From an uncultured Lachnospiraceae bacterium (GTDB lineage: Bacteria > Bacillota > Clostridia > Lachnospirales > Lachnospiraceae): a stretch of 64,000 nt of DNA. Every line of letters begins with the position of its first letter. Position 1 is the stretch's first letter. A model generated the notes under the pieces. That model saw only the letters and a list, made by a program, of their open reading frames with translations. It did not search any database and was not told the origin of the DNA. Location of the stretch: the NCBI GenBank assembly GCA_910576975.1, contig CAJTJY010000013.1:1-64000 (forward strand), written 5' to 3'. Made by a program: the position numbers and the translations under genes. This document shows positions 43,862-51,663 of this stretch, in pieces.

Positions 43862-44059
43862 ATGAAATTCTGGAAAGAGCACGCAAGTTTACGGCTTATC
43901 ATTATTGCGGTATTTTTTGTACTAGGCTTAGGTTTAGTTTTTGGAGGCTTTGGCATGCCAGGAAAGCTATCAGGCTTAGGGATTATGATTGTGGGAGTGA
44001 TTTTTCTCCTTGCAGCGCTTATGATTTATAATAAGCCATTTGAAGATCCGAAACGTTAA
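43862..44059 (+). CDS. Small two-helix membrane protein, DUF6903-like
   Basis: 65 residues: two hydrophobic segments (SLRLIIIAVFFVLGLGLVFG and LSGLGIMIVGVIFLLAALMI) and a short tail NKPFEDPKR. Starts nine bases after the permease gene with its own AAGGTGAGAG. Small proteins of this type are found at the end of Lachnospiraceae CUT1 operons; role unknown, possibly a transporter accessory subunit. Confidence 0.7.
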   Translation: MKFWKEHASLRLIIIAVFFVLGLGLVFGGFGMPGKLSGLGIMIVGVIFLLAALMIYNKPFEDPKR

Positions 44060-44181
44060 TTTTGGATGTTATAACGGGATGGGCAGGGCTTTGTGGGCTC
44101 TGCCCAAAATATTTGCTAGCTTCAATGACTACAAGAAAGTAAGAATTTATATTCAAAATTCGATAGTTGAAAAGCTTCTAG

Positions 44182-44222
44182 GGCTGCCGCACGATTCCAT
44201 GGTGCGGCAGCCTGATGTTTTC
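44182..44222 (+). terminator. Terminator of the sugar ABC operon
   Basis: Perfect 11-bp stem GGCTGCCGCAC (44182-44192) with GTGCGGCAGCC (44202-44212), then TGATGTTTTCT. A weaker GGGCA/TGCCC hairpin lies at 44081-44105. Confidence 0.75.
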
Positions 44223-44234
44223 TATAAAAAGTAC

Positions 44235-44276
44235 TTGAAAATATGATTGAAATTTACTATAATGAACATAGTTCAT
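44235..44276 (+). promoter_or_regulatory. tetR promoter with operator ATGAAC-N3-GTTCAT
   Basis: TTGAAA (44235-44240), 17-base spacer, TATAAT (44258-44263). The perfect palindrome ATGAACATAGTTCAT (44262-44276) overlaps the -10 and start site; TGAACAATGTTCA recurs at 44935. Strong case for autorepression. Confidence 0.75.
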
Positions 44277-44290
44277 ATTGAGGTGATTGA

Positions 44291-44848
44291 ATGAATACAG
44301 TTGTAACATCAAAAGAGGATATTTTGAAAACCAGCCGGAAGCTAATTCAGCAGCAGGGATGGTCTGCGATCAACATTCGTTCTGTCGCAGCGGCCTGCGG
44401 AGTGTCAGTGGGATCAATTTATAATTATTTTGATTCTAAAGCTGCGTTGATGGGCGCTGCGGTAGAAAGCGTCTGGCATGAGATTTTTCATCGTCCCAAG
44501 GATGAAGCTGTGTTTCAAGACACGCAAGCTTGTATTGCCTGGATCTATCAAAAGATGGAGCATGGATGCAAACAGTACCCTGGATTTTTTACGTTGCACT
44601 CCTTGGGCTTTATGCAGGAGGAAAAATCCGACGGCAAGAGGAGAATGCTGCAGACCTGGAATCATATTCTAGATGGTCTGTGTTCCGTTTTAAAGCGGGA
44701 TGCCAGAGTCAGGGCTGATGCGTTTACGGAGCAGCTTACAGTGGAAAGATTCGCAGACGTATTATTTTCTCTGATGTTGTCCGCATTACTGCGTCAGGAC
44801 TATGATCCAACCGCTGTATTGGAGATTGTTCGCAGGACTCTTTATTAA
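44291..44848 (+). CDS. TetR-family regulator
   Basis: 185 residues. HTH at residues about 10-55 (ILKTSRKLIQQQGWSAINIRSVAAACGVSVGSIYNYFDSK). The C-terminal helical domain has no diagnostic motif. Promoter and operator at 44235-44276; the same operator precedes the membrane-protein gene at 44989, so this is a local regulator of the 44989-45917 genes. A GC-rich hairpin at 44901-44920 follows the gene. Confidence 0.88.
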   Translation: MNTVVTSKEDILKTSRKLIQQQGWSAINIRSVAAACGVSVGSIYNYFDSKAALMGAAVESVWHEIFHRPKDEAVFQDTQACIAWIYQKMEHGCKQYPGFFTLHSLGFMQEEKSDGKRRMLQTWNHILDGLCSVLKRDARVRADAFTEQLTVERFADVLFSLMLSALLRQDYDPTAVLEIVRRTLY

Positions 44849-44934
44849 AATTGTACTGAATCAATGTGCAATCTTTTCAAGATCGAGCGACAAGGAAGTT
44901 AAAGCGGGCTTGCCCGCTTTGTCGTTCCATAAAT

Positions 44935-44947
44935 TGAACAATGTTCA
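44935..44947. promoter_or_regulatory. Second TetR operator TGAAC-N3-GTTCA
   Basis: TGAACAATGTTCA, 41 bases before the membrane protein gene at 44989. Arms are identical to those in the tetR promoter (44263-44275). Confidence 0.7.
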
Positions 44948-44988
44948 TCATAGAAGGCAGATTATGAAAATGTAAAGGAGAATGAACT

Positions 44989-45654
44989 ATGCAAGCAATT
45001 GTAGAAACTCTGTTTGATGCTGTTTATCTGATTTTTGTCATTACCATCGGTATTTTGATGATTCGGGGAAGCAAAGGAAACCGCCAATTCCAGTTGTTCG
45101 GATCGATGGCTGTAGTGCTGGGGGCAGGAGACTCGTTCCATCTAGTTCCCCGCGCCCTTGCCTTGTGCACCATCGGTTTGGAGAATTTCATTGTTCCATT
45201 GGGCATTGGAAAGTGGATTACGTCGGTTACGATGACTATCTTCTATGTGCTGTTATATTATGTTTGGCGGCAGCGATATAAAGTCGAGGGCAAGGGCTGG
45301 CTTACCGCCATCGTATATGGTTTGGCGAGTGTGAGGATCGTGCTGTGCATGATGCCTCAAAATCAGTGGCTTAGTGCCAAGGCGCCGCTTTCCTGGGGCA
45401 TCTACCGAAACATCCCATTTGCACTGATGGGCTTTCTGATGATCGTGTTGTTTTATCGTAGTGCCAAGGAGCATCGGGATCAGGCGTTTCGTTGGATGTG
45501 GATCACCATCGTGCTGAGCTTTGGGTTCTACATCCCGGTGGTATTGTGGGCAGACGTGATTCCGCTAATTGGAATGCTGATGATTCCCAAAACCTGTGCG
45601 TATGTGTGGTCGGTGCTTATTGGATATTTTGCTATGAAACAAGAATCTAAGTAA
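44989..45654 (+). CDS. Multi-pass membrane protein of unknown function
   Basis: 221 residues with about seven hydrophobic helices. Charged or polar residues in the membrane region (GAGDSFHLVPR, residues about 42-52) and a conserved-looking WADVIPLIGMLMIPKTCAYVW near the end suggest a real conserved family, which I cannot name. AAAGGAG precedes ATG. It is downstream of a TetR operator and 14 bases before a DUF2871-like gene; this trio recurs in Clostridia as far as I know. Confidence 0.75.
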   Translation: MQAIVETLFDAVYLIFVITIGILMIRGSKGNRQFQLFGSMAVVLGAGDSFHLVPRALALCTIGLENFIVPLGIGKWITSVTMTIFYVLLYYVWRQRYKVEGKGWLTAIVYGLASVRIVLCMMPQNQWLSAKAPLSWGIYRNIPFALMGFLMIVLFYRSAKEHRDQAFRWMWITIVLSFGFYIPVVLWADVIPLIGMLMIPKTCAYVWSVLIGYFAMKQESK

Positions 45655-45668
45655 GGGAGGAATAATCT

Positions 45669-45917
45669 ATGAAGCGCTATATCAATGCAGCTTTGCTGTA
45701 CGCCGTTCTTGCGATGGCTGGCGGCGTGTTTTACCGGGAGTTTACCAAATTTAACGCATTTACCGCAAAAACCACACTCTCAGTTGTGCATACCCATTAT
45801 TTACTGCTGGGAATGGTATTTTTCCTATTGCTTCTGTTGTTGGAAAAGAGTTTTTCTTTTACCAGCACAAAAACTCAAAATGTGTGTGATCTTGCAGACG
45901 CTATGTCAATGTGTTAA
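45669..45917 (+). CDS. DUF2871-like membrane protein, 3'-truncated
   Basis: 82 codons. MKRYINAALLYAVLAMAGGVFYREFTKFNAFTAKTTLSVVH and HTHYLLLGMVFFLLLLLLEKSF are the first two helices of DUF2871 proteins, which normally have four helices and about 130 residues. After FTSTKT the sequence diverges into NVCDLADAMSMC and stops, so the second half is lost by a deletion or insertion at about 45880. The flanking 45918-46040 has no gene; it holds repeated GGTCAAACGG words (about 45932 and 45961) and a TGGGAAGC/GCTTCCCA hairpin at 46008-46024. Confidence 0.7.
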   Translation: MKRYINAALLYAVLAMAGGVFYREFTKFNAFTAKTTLSVVHTHYLLLGMVFFLLLLLLEKSFSFTSTKTQNVCDLADAMSMC

Positions 45918-46050
45918 ACTAAGCACAGTGGTCAAACGGTGCATGTAGGAGGATATGTACGGTCAAACGGAGCATGATCACAATACAGTGGTCGCTTCTG
46001 AACGGCATGGGAAGCGGCTTCCCAGCAATTATTGAAGAGAGGAAATGACA

Positions 46051-46500
46051 ATGACTGAAAATGATATCAAATCCAAAGAAAAAACGGTTCACGATGGCGT
46101 TTCACTTATTAATTTCCCAGATGAGGAAAATGAGGATCAGGCGTTCCAAATGCTTTGGGATTACCTTGTTCCTTCATATGGAAAAGCGCAGACAGCACAG
46201 GGAGAATTGATCCGAATAGCTGGCAGAGTACGACATGAGTTTTTAGACAATGGCTGTATCAACTGGGATGAGGATTTTCAAAAAATGCTGGATGCTTTTT
46301 TGGAATATCTACAACTGGGCAATGGATTTAACGAAGAAGATTTGCAAACAGCAGGAGTTTTGGTAACAATTCTAAAGGAGAATGGAGAGAAGGGATTTAT
46401 AGATGACCGATTGACATCGATTCTGTGCAGCTGCGCTATGACTTGGGTGAAACAGAATCCAGAGGTCATGGCTCCTTTGAAAGCAGAATATGCAAGATAA
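46051..46500 (+). CDS. Hypothetical acidic cytoplasmic protein
   Basis: 149 residues. ATG 46051 is preferred to 46045 because AGAGAGG is eight bases away. Soluble, acidic and mostly helical (DEENEDQAFQMLWDYLVP, GELIRIAGRVRHEFLDNGC). Ends with a terminator at 46508. I recognise no family; the size and composition would suit an immunity-type or housekeeping accessory protein, but nothing shows it. Confidence 0.6.
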   Translation: MTENDIKSKEKTVHDGVSLINFPDEENEDQAFQMLWDYLVPSYGKAQTAQGELIRIAGRVRHEFLDNGCINWDEDFQKMLDAFLEYLQLGNGFNEEDLQTAGVLVTILKENGEKGFIDDRLTSILCSCAMTWVKQNPEVMAPLKAEYAR

Positions 46501-46507
46501 AGCGAAA

Positions 46508-46536
46508 CCACCTGAATCAGGTGGAGCTTTGCTTTT
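46508..46536 (+). terminator. Terminator after the hypothetical gene
   Basis: Stem CCACCTGA (46508-46515) with TCAGGTGG (46517-46524), tail AGCTTTGCTTTTG. Confidence 0.75.
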
Positions 46537-46647
46537 GTTCGTGAGAGCTGAAGCATCAAGAAGAACTGCCGATTGTAAGCCACTTCCTGATGTTGCACCT
46601 CTTTTAATGATAGAAAGTTATCAAATATGTGTTAGAAATTTATGTGG

Positions 46648-46677
46648 GAACTTGATGAAAATCAGGTTCTTTTTTTA
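46648..46677 (+). terminator. Orphan terminator
   Basis: Stem GAACTTGAT (46648-46656) with ATCAGGTTC (46661-46669), then TTTTTTTTAT. No intact gene lies directly upstream, consistent with gene loss in this gap. Confidence 0.75.
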
Positions 46678-46709
46678 TACGATGATTAATTTTTAGGATA
46701 TGTCATATC

Positions 46710-46920
46710 TTGTACTTGCATATGATTTTATCACATATGACGTCATGCACCCGATTGCTGCGACTTGCAAAGCCCTCTCTCAGCTTGACCTTGGCGCTCT
46801 GAAGAAAAAGAGCTATTAGTGGAGAACGTGATGCCTGGAAATCAGTCGGATGATTCCATGGCATTGGCATCAAGACCTTTTGGCACTATGAATTGCAAAG
46901 TGGGGAAACTCAAAAGGGAA
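46710..46920 (+). other. Gene debris and MITE-like fragment
   Basis: From about 46721 one frame reads YDFITYDVMHPIAATCKALSQ and then LDLGALKKKSY before a stop at about 46817; it looks like the last 30 codons of a lost protein that I cannot name. At 46878-46904 CTTTTGGCACTATGAATTGC matches the terminal repeat of the element at 63519-63764. No gene otherwise. Confidence 0.45.
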
Positions 46921-46926
46921 AAAGTA

Positions 46927-46987
46927 TTGACAACTTCCATTCCAAATGTTATATTATAGATACAAGGCAGTTAGTTACTCAACTAAC
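46927..46987 (+). promoter_or_regulatory. ytrA-type promoter and operator
   Basis: TTGACA (46927-46932), 17-base spacer, TATATT (46950-46955). The inverted repeat GTTAGT-N6-ACTAAC (46970-46987) sits just downstream of the start region, where a GntR/YtrA dimer could block transcription. Confidence 0.65.
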
Positions 46988-47035
46988 AAACACACACACA
47001 TATATACATACATGGAAAATAAAGGGGTGATACGG

Positions 47036-47413
47036 TTGAATATAAACACGAACATAGATAAACCGATATTCATTCAGATAGCTGAGCAATTAGAGGACTC
47101 CATATTTACCGGGATATTTCCAGAGGAAACGAAAATACCCTCGACAAATGAATTATCCGCCTTGCTAAATATCAATCCTCACACGGTGTTGAAAGGAATG
47201 AATCTGCTGGTCGATGAAGAGGTTATCTATAAGAAAAGAGGTTTGGGAATGTTTGTTAAAAAAGGAGCTGTCGAAAAGATACGTCTAAAAAGGCAAAGTC
47301 AATTCTACAATCAATATGTTGCTGCATTGATTGAGGAAGCGTCAAAACTTAAAATGACAAAAGAAGAAATTATCTCATTGATAGAAAGGGGTTATCACGA
47401 TGAACGCAATTAG
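47036..47413 (+). CDS. GntR-family regulator, YtrA subfamily
   Basis: 125 residues from TTG 47036, with AAAGGGGTGA upstream (ATG at 47012 is the alternative). Winged HTH: KPIFIQIAEQLEDSIFTG, TKIPSTNELSALLNINPHTVLKGMNLL, IYKKRGLGMFV, with the short C-terminal helix pair of the YtrA group. The gene overlaps the ABC ATPase start by 14 bases. YtrA regulators repress their own ABC-exporter operons and respond to wall-active peptides in some Firmicutes. Confidence 0.9.
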   Translation: MNINTNIDKPIFIQIAEQLEDSIFTGIFPEETKIPSTNELSALLNINPHTVLKGMNLLVDEEVIYKKRGLGMFVKKGAVEKIRLKRQSQFYNQYVAALIEEASKLKMTKEEIISLIERGYHDERN

Positions 47414-48260
47414 TATTCAGAACATTACCAAAACGTATAAAAATGTAACAGCATTAGACAATGTGTCGTTCTCTTTTGAGTTTGGAAAAATCTATGGTTT
47501 TTTGGGAAGAAACGGCGCTGGAAAATCAACACTTATCAATATCATTGCAAACCGCATTTTTACAGATAAAGGGGAAGTTTTTGTTGACGGTTTATCTGTA
47601 AAGGAAAATATGGAAGTACATGAAAAAATTTTCTGTATGAGCGAGGAAGATTTATATGAGACAAACTTGAAAATCAAAGATCAATTCAAATGGATTAACC
47701 GTTTTTATGACAGTTTTGATACAGAGAAAGCTTTTGAAATCGCAGAGAAATTTAATCTTAATACAAACATGAAGTTCAAAGCATTGTCAAAAGGTTATCA
47801 ATCCATTTTCAAGCTGACAGTTGCTTTGGCACTTCGTGTACCATACGTCATTTTTGACGAGCCAGTTTTGGGATTGGATGCGAACCACAGAGAGTTGTTC
47901 TACAATCTGCTCTTAAAAGAATATGAGAATGAGGAGCGCACGTTCATCATAGCAACACATTTGATTGAAGAGGTTGCTAATATCATTGAGGAAGTTGTTT
48001 TGCTTGATAAAGGCAAAGTTTTATTACAAGAAGATGTCGCAACATTATTGGAAAAGGGTTACAGCATATCTGGTTTAGCAAAAGATGTGGAAAGCTACTG
48101 TGAAGACAAAAATGTCATTGGATATGATGAATTGGGAGGCTTGAAAATCGCTTATATCTTAGGGGCAAAATCGGCGGTTCCACAAGGTAGTAATTTGCAG
48201 ATTTCAGCCATGAATTTACAAAAGCTCTTCGTCAAACTCACAGAGAAAGGTGGTAACTAA
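47400..48260 (+). CDS. ABC transporter ATP-binding protein of the YtrA-linked exporter
   Basis: 286 residues. Walker A GRNGAGKST, then an unusual signature LSKGYQSIFKLTVAL (usual LSGG), Walker B VIFDEPVLGLD and H-loop IATHLIEEV. Signatures of the LSKG type are normal in YtrB-like ATPases. The C-terminal 80 residues form the accessory domain. Pairs with the membrane protein at 48262. Confidence 0.92.
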   Translation: MNAISIQNITKTYKNVTALDNVSFSFEFGKIYGFLGRNGAGKSTLINIIANRIFTDKGEVFVDGLSVKENMEVHEKIFCMSEEDLYETNLKIKDQFKWINRFYDSFDTEKAFEIAEKFNLNTNMKFKALSKGYQSIFKLTVALALRVPYVIFDEPVLGLDANHRELFYNLLLKEYENEERTFIIATHLIEEVANIIEEVVLLDKGKVLLQEDVATLLEKGYSISGLAKDVESYCEDKNVIGYDELGGLKIAYILGAKSAVPQGSNLQISAMNLQKLFVKLTEKGGN

Positions 48261-48261
48261 C

Positions 48262-48984
48262 ATGAAAAATTTAAAATCAGTGATTCAGTATGAATGCATG
48301 ACGTCCTTTAAATATATTTGGGTTTTCTACGCCATACAGTATGCTTGTGTCGGTCTTATCTATATTCTTACAGGACTGGTCATGGGTACTTATGAAGATA
48401 TGGGAGTATCCGCATTAGAAATGAATTCCATAGTTTTTGTTAGCATTTTAGGTGTGTTAGGATTTAAGGAAGATTTTAAAATGCTGATACAAAATGGATT
48501 TACGCGCAAGTATATATTTATGGCAACGCTTTCTTTGTTCTGCTTTATTTCAGGAATAATGGCGCTTGTTGATACAGTCGTAGGAAATGTCATTCATTAT
48601 GTTAGCAGCAATTATTCTTCCATGTATGGTGCAATATATGGATATGGTAATCTGTTTATGAACTGGTTATGGTTGTTTTTGCTTTATGTATTGGTATGCA
48701 GCTTGCTGTATTTAGGAATACTTATCATCAATAAGGTTGGAAAAAAGGTATCTATTTATTTAGGTGTTTGTTTGAGCGGTATTGTATTGTTGATTGTTGC
48801 ATTATTCAGATATGTTTTTTCAGCCGAAGTTGTAGCCGATATGTTAGAGTTTTTGATGAAAGCAATGGGATTTATGACTGACGGAACCATCAATTATTTA
48901 TTCCCGGCACTATCCTTGCTTTTCATTGTAATAGTCTTGGGGATCGGTTCTTATGTTATTATCCGGCGTACAGAATTGAACTGA
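48262..48984 (+). CDS. ABC-2-like membrane subunit of the YtrA-linked exporter
   Basis: 240 residues from ATG 48262 (GAAAGGTGG upstream), with six hydrophobic helices. The opening LKSVIQYECMTSFKYIWVFYAIQYACVG is typical of permeases following YtrB-like ATPases. Starts just after the ATPase stop (48258-48260), co-translated. Substrate unknown. Confidence 0.85.
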   Translation: MKNLKSVIQYECMTSFKYIWVFYAIQYACVGLIYILTGLVMGTYEDMGVSALEMNSIVFVSILGVLGFKEDFKMLIQNGFTRKYIFMATLSLFCFISGIMALVDTVVGNVIHYVSSNYSSMYGAIYGYGNLFMNWLWLFLLYVLVCSLLYLGILIINKVGKKVSIYLGVCLSGIVLLIVALFRYVFSAEVVADMLEFLMKAMGFMTDGTINYLFPALSLLFIVIVLGIGSYVIIRRTELN

Positions 48985-49085
48985 ATGAAAACGAGAAATC
49001 GCCGCATGGATAACGCCACAAGCTGACAAAACCTAGAAATTTCACAATTACCCATGTCAGAATATATATAGAAAGGAATCTCATA

Positions 49086-49586
49086 ATGAATACTTTAAAA
49101 CATCCAGTCCTTGCAGATAATGTCTATATTGCTCCCGGAGCGATCGTCCGTGGAAATGTCACCCTGATGGAACATGCGAATATTTGGTTCCACGCTGTCC
49201 TTCGTGCCGAAACCGGAACCATAACCGTCGGCTGTGGCTCCAACATTCAGGACGGCTGTGTCGTACATGTAGATGAAGGCGCCAATGTCGCCATTGGAAA
49301 TCATGTCACCATCGGGCACAACTCCACGATCCATGGTTGTTCCATTGGAGACAACACGCTTATCGGCATGGGGGCAATTGTCATGAACCACGCCGTCATC
49401 GGAAACAACTGCATTGTCGCCGCCGGAGCCTTGGTCACCCAGAACACAGTGATACCCGACAACTCCCTGGTTCTTGGAAATCCTGCCAAAATTAAACGCT
49501 CTGTCACGACAGAAGAAATTGCCCATAACCGGCAAAATGCCGACCACTATATCGCAGAAGCTGCACTTTATGCCCAGGCAGACTGA
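49086..49586 (+). CDS. Gamma-class carbonic anhydrase-like hexapeptide protein
   Basis: 166 residues: left-handed beta helix with [LIV]-G-x4 hexapeptides (IAPGAIVRGNVTLMEHANIW, NVAIGNHVTIGHNSTIHGCSIGDNTLIGMGAIVMN). His61, His78 and His83 match the three zinc/iron ligands of gamma-carbonic anhydrases. Family members hydrate CO2 or act in carnitine/ethanolamine contexts (PaaY, CaiE, YrdA). Single gene, GAAAGGAATC ribosome site. Convergent with the phosphatase gene. Confidence 0.88.
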   Translation: MNTLKHPVLADNVYIAPGAIVRGNVTLMEHANIWFHAVLRAETGTITVGCGSNIQDGCVVHVDEGANVAIGNHVTIGHNSTIHGCSIGDNTLIGMGAIVMNHAVIGNNCIVAAGALVTQNTVIPDNSLVLGNPAKIKRSVTTEEIAHNRQNADHYIAEAALYAQAD

Positions 49587-49637
49587 ATGCCCTGCCCATC
49601 ATCCATCTATAACCAGGCACATGAAATGGTTTGCTTA

Positions 49638-50105
49638 TCATAAAAATTTTCCCAGCTGTTGCAGGTATGCCAGGAATCCCTGGCATCCTGCCAACACATC
49701 TTCATACGTCTTTTCGAAATCTCCGGTATACCAAGGATCTGCTACATCTCTGGGATGATCTGTATGGTCAAGCAGGAGACTGATTTTCTTCTTCTGGTCC
49801 TTGCCTACGATCCGAAGCATGTTTCGGTAATTCCAGCTGTCCATGCCAATGATATAATCGTATTCCTGATAATCGCTGCGCTTCATCTGGACTGCGTACT
49901 TTCCTGCCGTGGAGATCCCGACCTGCGCCAACTTATTCCTTGTGCCATGATGAACCGGGTTGCCGATTTCTTCTGTGCTGGTAGCGGCGCTGGCAATGTA
50001 AAATTGATCTGCAATGCCCTCTTTCTTTACAATATCTTTCATAACAAATTCTGCCATTGGGGAACGGCAGATGTTGCCGTGGCAGACGAAAAGTATTTTA
50101 ATCAT
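49638..50105 (-). CDS. Low-molecular-weight protein-tyrosine phosphatase
   Basis: 155 residues. P-loop FVCHGNICRSP (Cys8, Arg14) right after the start, and the acid loop DPWYTGDFEKTYEDV near the end: complete LMW-PTP. Removes phosphate from phosphotyrosine or arginine in the cytoplasm. AGGAGG upstream. Its first 12 codons and about 175 bases upstream recur at 52467-52671, the boundary repeat of the toxin cassette. Confidence 0.93.
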   Translation of the reverse strand: MIKILFVCHGNICRSPMAEFVMKDIVKKEGIADQFYIASAATSTEEIGNPVHHGTRNKLAQVGISTAGKYAVQMKRSDYQEYDYIIGMDSWNYRNMLRIVGKDQKKKISLLLDHTDHPRDVADPWYTGDFEKTYEDVLAGCQGFLAYLQQLGKFL

Positions 50106-50279
50106 AATAAAAATTCCTCCTAAAACGCGATGATTTGCTTATGTTTGGCGCGATTTGCGTGGTTTATTTTTTCAAAAAAAATTATTAAAAAAATCATAGA
50201 ATAAGCAAAACGGGGCGAAATGTGGCAAGTTGAAGCTGTCAATCGTAGTAAAAACGTAGTAGAAATTGGGGGGTTCTTA
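50074..50279. repeat. Direct repeat, copy A (phosphatase start and upstream)
   Basis: About 205 bases, roughly 80% identical to 52467-52671. It covers the phosphatase start codon region, its AGGAGG and the upstream region containing AATGTGGCAAGTTGAA and CGTAGTA words. It is adjacent to the RES-domain gene. Confidence 0.8.
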
Positions 50280-50330
50280 TTACTCCTCTCTATAAACGTG
50301 CAATCATACATATAATAATATTTTTTATTA

Positions 50331-51245
50331 TTAATTGTTTATAGTTTCTTTTATCATTCTGAATCTTTGACATAAATACTTTTTGTGTTTTTCAGCGATA
50401 TTCTGCTCATAAACAAGCAATTTCGCATCTCTATTTGACATAATTTCAGTATCATTATTAAAATCCCAAAAGGAGTGATTTGCCTGCTTATGGATTAAAA
50501 CCCTGCTATCACAAAATTTTATGTATGATGGGTGGCTATTAAAAATTGTAAAATTACACCCACCTGGAGATAAAAAACTTCTATATTTAATTCCGTCCAC
50601 ACCCGTTTTCCTCAAATAGTCAGAAATAATCTGCGTTGCACGATAAGCATTTTCACACCTAACTGGTTCAAAAAATCTTAACATTAATTCCGAAAAAAAC
50701 ACTCCCATGCTCATCCCATATAATTCTGTATCCTTTCTTTGAAATGTTTTATCTGAAGCAAAATCAATAATACTTAAAGGTTTTGTTAATTCAAATTCTG
50801 CAAGAGAAATTAAATCACCAAATTGTGATTTTATTTCCATGCAAGCTGTTTCCGGATTTGACGCAACATACAAATAGGAAGCACCCACTATATTATTTCG
50901 TCCTTCTCCACTTATCCCTAAAACTGGTTCCCTTGAATTAACATCATTGTATCCTGAGAATTTACCATCCAAGGTCTTTCCTATACCTCTTTCCAAACCA
51001 TTATCATCTATCGGATCAATAACTCTTGCCCGGTAATATTTTGTTCCAATTTGAAGATTTGTTTTAAATTGTGAAGCTTCCTTTTCCAATACAATATCAT
51101 CAATAATTTGATATATCTTTTGAACTGCTGAAATTAGCCCATCCTCGGTTTCTACCGCACTGATAAAATTATTAAAATTTATCCTTGCATTTACAGAAAA
51201 ACCCCAATCATTCATCATTTCAATAAAATCTTGTTTTTCGCTCAT
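50331..51245 (-). CDS. RES-domain protein, predicted NAD+-degrading toxin
   Basis: 304 residues from ATG 51245 (AAAAGGA upstream; TTG 51254 is too close to it). The N-terminal 65 residues are helical; then the RES domain: YYRARVID (Arg72), GRNNIVGASYLYVASNPETACMEIK (conserved S.LY.A..TA..E), FGDLISLAEFELTKPLSIIDF, and a C-terminal GVDGIKYRSF segment followed by GGCNFTIFN. RES proteins of RES-Xre modules phosphorolyse NAD+ and are neutralised by an Xre antitoxin; none is adjacent here. The long N-terminal domain could replace it, or this is a different, defence-linked type. It is AT-rich, in contrast to the neighbouring phosphatase gene. Confidence 0.8.
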   Translation of the reverse strand: MSEKQDFIEMMNDWGFSVNARINFNNFISAVETEDGLISAVQKIYQIIDDIVLEKEASQFKTNLQIGTKYYRARVIDPIDDNGLERGIGKTLDGKFSGYNDVNSREPVLGISGEGRNNIVGASYLYVASNPETACMEIKSQFGDLISLAEFELTKPLSIIDFASDKTFQRKDTELYGMSMGVFFSELMLRFFEPVRCENAYRATQIISDYLRKTGVDGIKYRSFLSPGGCNFTIFNSHPSYIKFCDSRVLIHKQANHSFWDFNNDTEIMSNRDAKLLVYEQNIAEKHKKYLCQRFRMIKETINN

Positions 51246-51332
51246 ATCTTCCAATCCTTTTATAAATATGATAGCTTCTATTTTAACAAATCTCTTTTTC
51301 TTTTACAATTACCACTCAATTAATTTTCCATT

Positions 51333-51362
51333 AAAAACGCCCTGCCGAAGCAGAGCGCCTTA
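51333..51362 (-). terminator. Terminator of the synthetase/DUF6718 operon (minus strand)
   Basis: On the minus strand AAGGCGCTCTGC, loop TTCG, GCAGGGCG then TTTTTA; one mismatch. It separates the RelA/SpoT-like operon from the RES gene. Confidence 0.8.
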
Positions 51363-51417
51363 CCATTTCCTTATCAAATTGCCTGGAACATTTTTTGCGA
51401 TACAGGCTTTTTCGTGT

Positions 51418-51663
51418 TCAATGATTTATCTCTGCAAATGATAATTTTTTCACTTCCTGTTCAAACTCCTGCTCTGTATCTACAAATCGGTACGGTTCAT
51501 ATTCTCCATATGCGGAAGGTCGGCTGATGGTAACTAACTGGACTTCCTCTGTTCCTATCTCTGCAATCAGCGTTCTTTTAAAATCTGCCAAATGCCGACC
51601 GTGGGTAGTCTGCAATGCGATACAGCCGACATCATTAAATTTCTTTGCTATCAGATAACACAT
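51418..51663 (-). CDS. Small DUF6718-like protein
   Basis: 81 residues from ATG 51663 with GGAGGTG upstream. MCYLIAKKFNDVGCIALQTTHG, then VQLVTISRPSAYGEYEPYRFV and an acidic tail. This pattern is familiar from small Lachnospiraceae proteins (DUF6718). It overlaps the 3' end of the synthetase gene by 29 bases, so they are translated from one mRNA. As the partner of a possible toxic synthetase it could be an antitoxin, but the family occurs widely without such neighbours. Confidence 0.7.
   Translation of the reverse strand: MCYLIAKKFNDVGCIALQTTHGRHLADFKRTLIAEIGTEEVQLVTISRPSAYGEYEPYRFVDTEQEFEQEVKKLSFAEINH

Noticed and set aside
44040..44246. A 68-codon frame after the sugar operon
   Set aside because: It crosses the terminator hairpin and has no ribosome site.
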